Shown here piece after piece: positions 59,905 to 64,000 of a DNA stretch of 64,000 nt. The DNA lies in NCBI GenBank assembly GCA_018881555.1, contig JACAXG010000125.1, positions 1,763,758 to 1,827,757 on the forward strand. The letters are read 5' to 3'. Below the pieces are notes generated by a model, which did no database searches, was not told where the DNA came from, and was given only the letters and a program-made list of their open reading frames with translations. The position numbers and the translations under genes are program-made. Positions within the stretch are counted from its first letter, which is position 1; every line of letters begins with the position of its first letter. This DNA is from Amblyornis subalaris. Taxonomy: Eukaryota > Chordata > Aves > Passeriformes > Ptilonorhynchidae.

Positions 59905-61337
59905 CGTGCCCAGAGAGCAGCACCACGCAAGTTGTCTCCAGAAATTAGGTGCTTTAAAAGGGAAGGAATCCAGGAAACGAGCATGGGAGATGGACACCTG
60001 GAATGTGTAATGGATGGCTCCGCTGCCGTGCATCCGACAGCCCGGCCTGCTGGAGGTCAGGCCCGGCACCACGGCGATTTTTCAGCGCTTAACCCACCCC
60101 TTCCAGCCACACACGGAGGAGGGGAAATCCATACATCACCTGCTGACAGCATTTTCCTTGCAGCTGGAGCGTTAGCTGGGATTCCTGGCGTAGCCTCGGG
60201 TCAGGGAGTGCTTTCCAGAGCCTTACAGGCTCCGTGGGGTGTTCCAGACCTGACCGGGAGCTCCTCGTGTCTTAGGAGAATAATTCCTAACATAACAATA
60301 ATAATTACAACCATAATAATAACTCCTTTTGGCTGTAGGTTTCANCTACCAGAGGGATGAAGCAAGGATCGTTTTCAGGGTGTTCAGAGGTCCTGGTCCT
60401 TCTGTTCCTCATGGCATGGCTCTGNATGGATCCTCCCTCCACTCCAAACCTCTGTGCAGAGCCAGTTTGCTCTCCTCGATGGGGAGGCAGCCACTGTGAG
60501 GGAGCTCAGGCTGCCTCATGTGCCCCTTGGTGTTTAGCAGAGAGAAGAGGCTTAGGAAAAGGAAAACTCAGCTTATTCCCTGACTTTTTGGCTGGAGCAG
60601 GCTTGGGCAGAGAAAGGCAGTGAGACTAAAATTAAAATCCTTCTCGCTCTATTTTTCCTCTTGTTATTTTGTCCCCCCCAAATTCCCTTTCCTAGAAGGA
60701 GCTGAGCTGTGAAAGTCAGAATTTTTACTGTTGTTTTTGTCAGATTTGGGCTGAAATGCTGATTTAAGCAGTTGAGATGCTCCAGCTCTGATCCAAAGCC
60801 TGTGCATCGACCATGTGAGGGTCTGAAAAGGACTGGGGAAACACAGCTTGTCCTTTATTTCTGATCTCTGAGACAGTTCACCTGTTGAAGGTTGTGCTTC
60901 CAGCTCAGCCCATGCTTTTTCCTTGCTCCAAGGAAACAAACAGCTTAGGGATGGATCAGGAGCTTCAGCTGTGGTCTGAGTGGGGTTGGTGGAGCTGCAT
61001 GGGTGCATTTTTTGGGCAGCAAATCCCATCGTGGTGATTCCACAACTCACAGACAAAGCCAAGCCTGGGCTGAGAGGTTCCTTGGCTTATTTTTCCCCAG
61101 TGAGGCTCAATTNTCTCCACACTCTCTTCTTCCACTGGAGCTGCTGGATTCTCCCTTTCCAGGTCTGTGTGGCAGTGGGGACTTGGTGTAATTCTCTCTG
61201 TGTTATCCCATGGTTTTTTTCTGGCTGCTCATTGTGCTCCTGCAGAAAAGTTTGGGCCCAGAGGGAGGAACTGTCTCTGCCAGGAGCGAATTCCAGAGTT
61301 CCAGCATATGTCACTGTTGGCTCTGCTGCTGGGGGAC

Positions 61338-61397
61338 GTGGGTGGATGGATGGATGTGTGGATGGATGGGTGGATGGAGGGATGGACGGATGTGAGG
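61338..61397. repeat. Imperfect (GGAT)n microsatellite
   Basis: GGATGGATGGATG and variants (GTGGATGG, GGGATGGACGGATG) over 60 bp; the reverse complement of the motif at 56154. Confidence 0.92.
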
Positions 61398-62329
61398 AAG
61401 AGGAGGAAAGGAGCTTATCAGTGACNTGAAAAGGGAGATACTGAGGAAGGTCAAAAGGAGTGGTGGGTTGGGAGAGTCTGCTTTGGGAAACTCTGGGATC
61501 TTCTCTGCCCTGCACCTTTCTGGGTAAAACTGTTTGGGGCAAGGGGTTTCCAGGCATGAGCGATTTGGATAAAAACTGTTCAAGCCCCTTCAGTCTATCC
61601 TGTGGGAATGTTTTCTTTCTCCTTGCTGTGCTTGCCCAAGTCAGGACAGCAGATGCTGAAGCAAAAGAGCAATTAAATGACATTCTGGCTGAGCCTGGCA
61701 GGGATTCAGTGCCTGTGTAAGTGGGAGACTCCTTACAGTGCACTTCCNATGGCTCCCCAACCTCTGGAAAAACTCCTTGAGCACAGATGCTCTGTCGCCT
61801 TTTAGGAAATGAGGCTGAAGTGGCACCAAACCCTCCCACCCTTCATAGGACTTGCAGGTCTCGCCGCAGTCTTGGCAGTGATTCCTGAGGAACCACAGGA
61901 ACCACTGATTTTATCAGCCCTGATCTCTGAGCAGCACACTCCAAATTTTACCTTTCTGAAGGCATGGGCACCTCCCACCATCTTCACCAACAGATATTTG
62001 GCATTTGGACCCTGCTGGCAGGGAAAACAAATTAATTTCCTTGGAGTCACTCGAGAGAAGCTCCCTCGAAGAATTCAGGGATGATGTTCTGAATCAGGCC
62101 ACNAAGAAAGAACTTCAGCCCCTTTGAAGAAATTATTTGCATCAGGCCTTGCAGAGGAGAGCATGTAGGAGCACGGGAGAGTGTGGGTGTTATCTACCTG
62201 AGTTCTGGGGAAGACACTCACAAATATTATTAGCATGAATAGGAAGCACCATGATAGGATGCTCTCTGGGAAAAGTAATTTTGTTCATTAATTACTTGCC
62301 TTATCTAGCAGCCTCGTTCCCTTTCTCTT

Positions 62330-62366
62330 GCTTTCTTCTTCTTCTTCTTTTTTTTTTTTTTTTTTT
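62330..62366. repeat. (CTT)n followed by poly-T
   Basis: CTTCTTCTT is followed by about 19 Ts. No SINE-like body was recognised beside it. Confidence 0.85.
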
Positions 62367-62897
62367 AATTTTCTTTAAAACTACTCTAAGTGAATTCAGT
62401 GTGGGGAAAGTTCTTTTCCTGCCTCCTCGGAGACAGGAGCTTGTATTACTCAGGTAGCCTTCAGCTGAGCCTTCAGGGGTTTTTCCACCTTCATTTGAAG
62501 CTCAGCCTTTCATGGGCAGGCGGCAAAAGACAGATTCCAGGCAGATTCCTGTGATTCCTTTCTTGTGGACCACCTCAGAGCTGTGGACTGCCTGCACTCC
62601 TCGTGCCTTTGGCTCGAGTTCTGCCTCCTGCTTGTGATTCTGTGCTCTGAGATTCTCCTCCTGCTTTGAGCTGCCAGGCTCGTGTTGTGCCTGGTGAGTT
62701 CAGCAGCAGAAGGGCCTGGAGGGCTGTGATTGAAGGGGCAGCAAAGCAGAGACCCTGCAGCTTCAGAGATGCCCTTTCCTTCTGCCTTTGACCCCTGCAG
62801 GAGGCTGGAAAGGGTCGGTGGATGGAGGCAGGTGATGCCCAGAGGTCAAACACGTGGGTTGGCTGTTTGCAGACTGCTTCTACAGCAGGGAATGGTT

Positions 62898-63109
62898 TAG
62901 GATGGGATATTAGGAAGGAATTCTTCCCTGGGAGGGTGGTGAGGCCCTGGCACAGGTTGCCCAATGCCTGGAAGTGACCAAGATTGGGTGAGGCTTGGAG
63001 CAACCTGGGCTGGTGGAGGGTGTCCCTGCCCATGGCAGGGCGTGGAATGAGGTGAGTTTTACTGTCCCTTCCATGCCGACCCTTTCCCTGAGTCCATGAC
63101 TCTGTGATC
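62898..63109 (+). mobile_element. CR1 3' end, type A, internally deleted
   Basis: GGGATATTAGGAAGGAATTC and GGCACAGGTTGCCCA are followed directly by ATGCCTGGAAGTGACCAAG, so ~25 bp (the GAGAAGCTGTGGCTG segment) is missing. The tail ends at GACTCTGTGATCC. Confidence 0.9.
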
Positions 63110-63114
63110 CACGG

Positions 63115-63945
63115 AGGAACTCAGCCTTTCCGTGACGCTGAACACAACCAGCCGAGGAGTGGATTTCAGCATCACCTCGCACGGACCCCCCTCCCTCCTT
63201 CCCACACCCTCCTCCCCCTGCGCCAGCAAACGCATTTCCAATCCTTCCTTGGACAAAGGCTCCAAGTTTCGGGGGATTTGCACGTGAAATGCTCCTGTTC
63301 ATGTCGGGCTCGAATGGGCGCTCCGAATGCTCATCAGGGTCGTGCCCGCAGAGGGACACCCGTGTGGACACACCAACAGCCCGGCCCTGGCCGCACCCCG
63401 GCCACGAGTGAGCCGGGCTGGTCCTTGAGGCCACCTCTGACCCTTTGGTCACCGGCTGGGGCTGGGGTTGCATTTCGTGGCTCAACCCAGCCACCCCCAG
63501 GCGAGCTTAGCAGGGACAAGACAATCCGCAGCTCTGGAAACTCGGGGAGGAGGGGGCATGGGAAGGAGAAGGGGCATGAAATCCCCCAAAGCGCGGGGGG
63601 AGGGATGCTGTTTATGGAGCGCTCGGCTTTGTAGGGCGGGAGACGGAGGAGTAAATCCCTCGCACCCACGCCCCGTGGGGCTCCGGGGGTGGGCTCGCAC
63701 AATTGCCGGGATGGAGGGAGGAGCCCACCTGGGGCCGGAGATAAGGGGCGGGCGGGGGGAATTGCCGTTCTGCAGCGTGAGCCGGCAGAGTTATCAGGGC
63801 AGAAAGTCGGCTTCTATTACCATGCATTAGAATAGATTAGCAGGCAGAGCAATTAGCGGCCTGGCTCTGCCTGGCGAGGTGACAGGGTCGGTGGTGCCGG
63901 GCCNGGGGCGTGTGGGAAGAGGCAGAATTGGCAGGGCAGCGTTTC
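63115..63945. promoter_or_regulatory. CpG island at the right edge of the window
   Basis: CpGs are frequent throughout (GGGCTCGAATGGGCGCTCCG, CCGCACCCCGGCCACG, GGGGCGGGCGGGG). The end (63775-63870) turns into mixed sequence with AGAGTTATCAGGGC and GCAATTAGCGG. It could mark an internal promoter or enhancer. No reading frame is recognisable. Confidence 0.55.
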
Positions 63946-64000
63946 CCTCCCCAAACTGCAGCCCAAGGACGAGGTTGGACTTCTGGTCTTTCACCCCTCC

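Larger units (their letters stand above)
59905..62897. other. Intronic single-copy DNA
   Basis: Contains an ATA/AAT-rich patch at 60285-60325, the (GGAT)n tract and the poly-T tract. No exon was supported. Confidence 0.5.
36212..64000 (+). other. Inferred intron downstream of the plexin PSI exon (partial)
   Basis: The next plexin exon should continue the cysteine-rich PSI domain. I looked for it and did not find it, so the remaining 27.8 kb is inferred to be intron extending past the window. It contains repeats, microsatellites, a minisatellite, CpG-rich stretches and unique DNA. Confidence 0.75.

Noticed and set aside
59399..60360. Open frames with 20-residue repeats on both strands
   Set aside because: Produced by the 60-bp minisatellite, whose length is divisible by 3. 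No start, splice or transcript context.
61087..61839. 250-residue open frame on the minus strand
   Set aside because: It runs through the GGAT microsatellite (giving His-Pro-Ser repeats) and contains several Ns. No family resemblance.
62330..62366. Poly-T tract as the tail of a minus-strand SINE
   Set aside because: No A/B box or tRNA- or 7SL-like body is recognisable beside it, and birds have few active SINEs.
36212..64000. Next plexin exon (remaining PSI cysteines and first IPT repeat)
   Set aside because: Looked for the expected cysteine-rich continuation after a 3' splice site and found none; probably beyond the window.
1..64000. Endogenous retrovirus LTRs, gag/pol fragments, tRNA genes, CRISPR arrays
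   Set aside because: No paired LTRs, no retroviral motifs, no tRNA cloverleaf and no regularly spaced direct repeats with unique spacers were seen.

Overview
The window reads as nuclear DNA from a bird, probably a neoavian and perhaps a songbird. The main evidence is about 25 short CR1 retrotransposon 3' ends in three recognisable tail types. Gene density is very low, splice signals are vertebrate-type, and single N characters are scattered throughout. No bacterial, plasmid, phage or CRISPR features were seen.

Only one host coding segment could be supported: a 101-bp internal exon at 36111-36211 on the plus strand, encoding the start of the first PSI domain of a class A plexin. PLXNA4 is the best fit. 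The exon has a clean 3' splice site, open frame and GTGAGT donor. The other ~63.9 kb is therefore inferred to be two flanking introns, each longer than the window shows. Every longer open frame examined was a chance or repeat-derived frame.

Layout, left intron (1-36110): CR1 fragments; a dense CpG island near 6.83-7.35 kb; a 31-bp triple tandem repeat at 8.06 kb; an AT-rich block with homeodomain-like sites and a perfect octamer at 9.7-10.56 kb; a minus-strand ancient CR1/L3-type reverse-transcriptase relic at 17.24-17.52 kb; a CpG-retaining palindromic block near 21.9 kb; ancient plus-strand CR1/L3 relics at 25.2-26.1 and 27.47-27.97 kb; and an inverted CR1 pair at 32.28-32.82 kb.

Right intron (36212-64000): adjacent C-rich and G-rich tracts at 39.27-39.43 kb; a CpG-rich stretch at 43.0-43.7 kb that ends in an N cluster followed by an ~80-bp tandem duplication; a ~2-kb ancient CR1/L3-type element at 50.47-52.47 kb with decayed endonuclease and reverse-transcriptase motifs and a younger CR1 nested in it; ATCC/GGAT microsatellites; an exact 60-bp five-copy minisatellite at 59.6-59.9 kb; and a CpG island at the right edge.

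No new multi-gene system is visible. The most interesting non-genic signals are the intronic CpG islands, the nested ancient LINE with retained CpGs, the palindromic conserved-looking block and the tandem arrays. Conservation could not be tested here, so all regulatory calls are inference.
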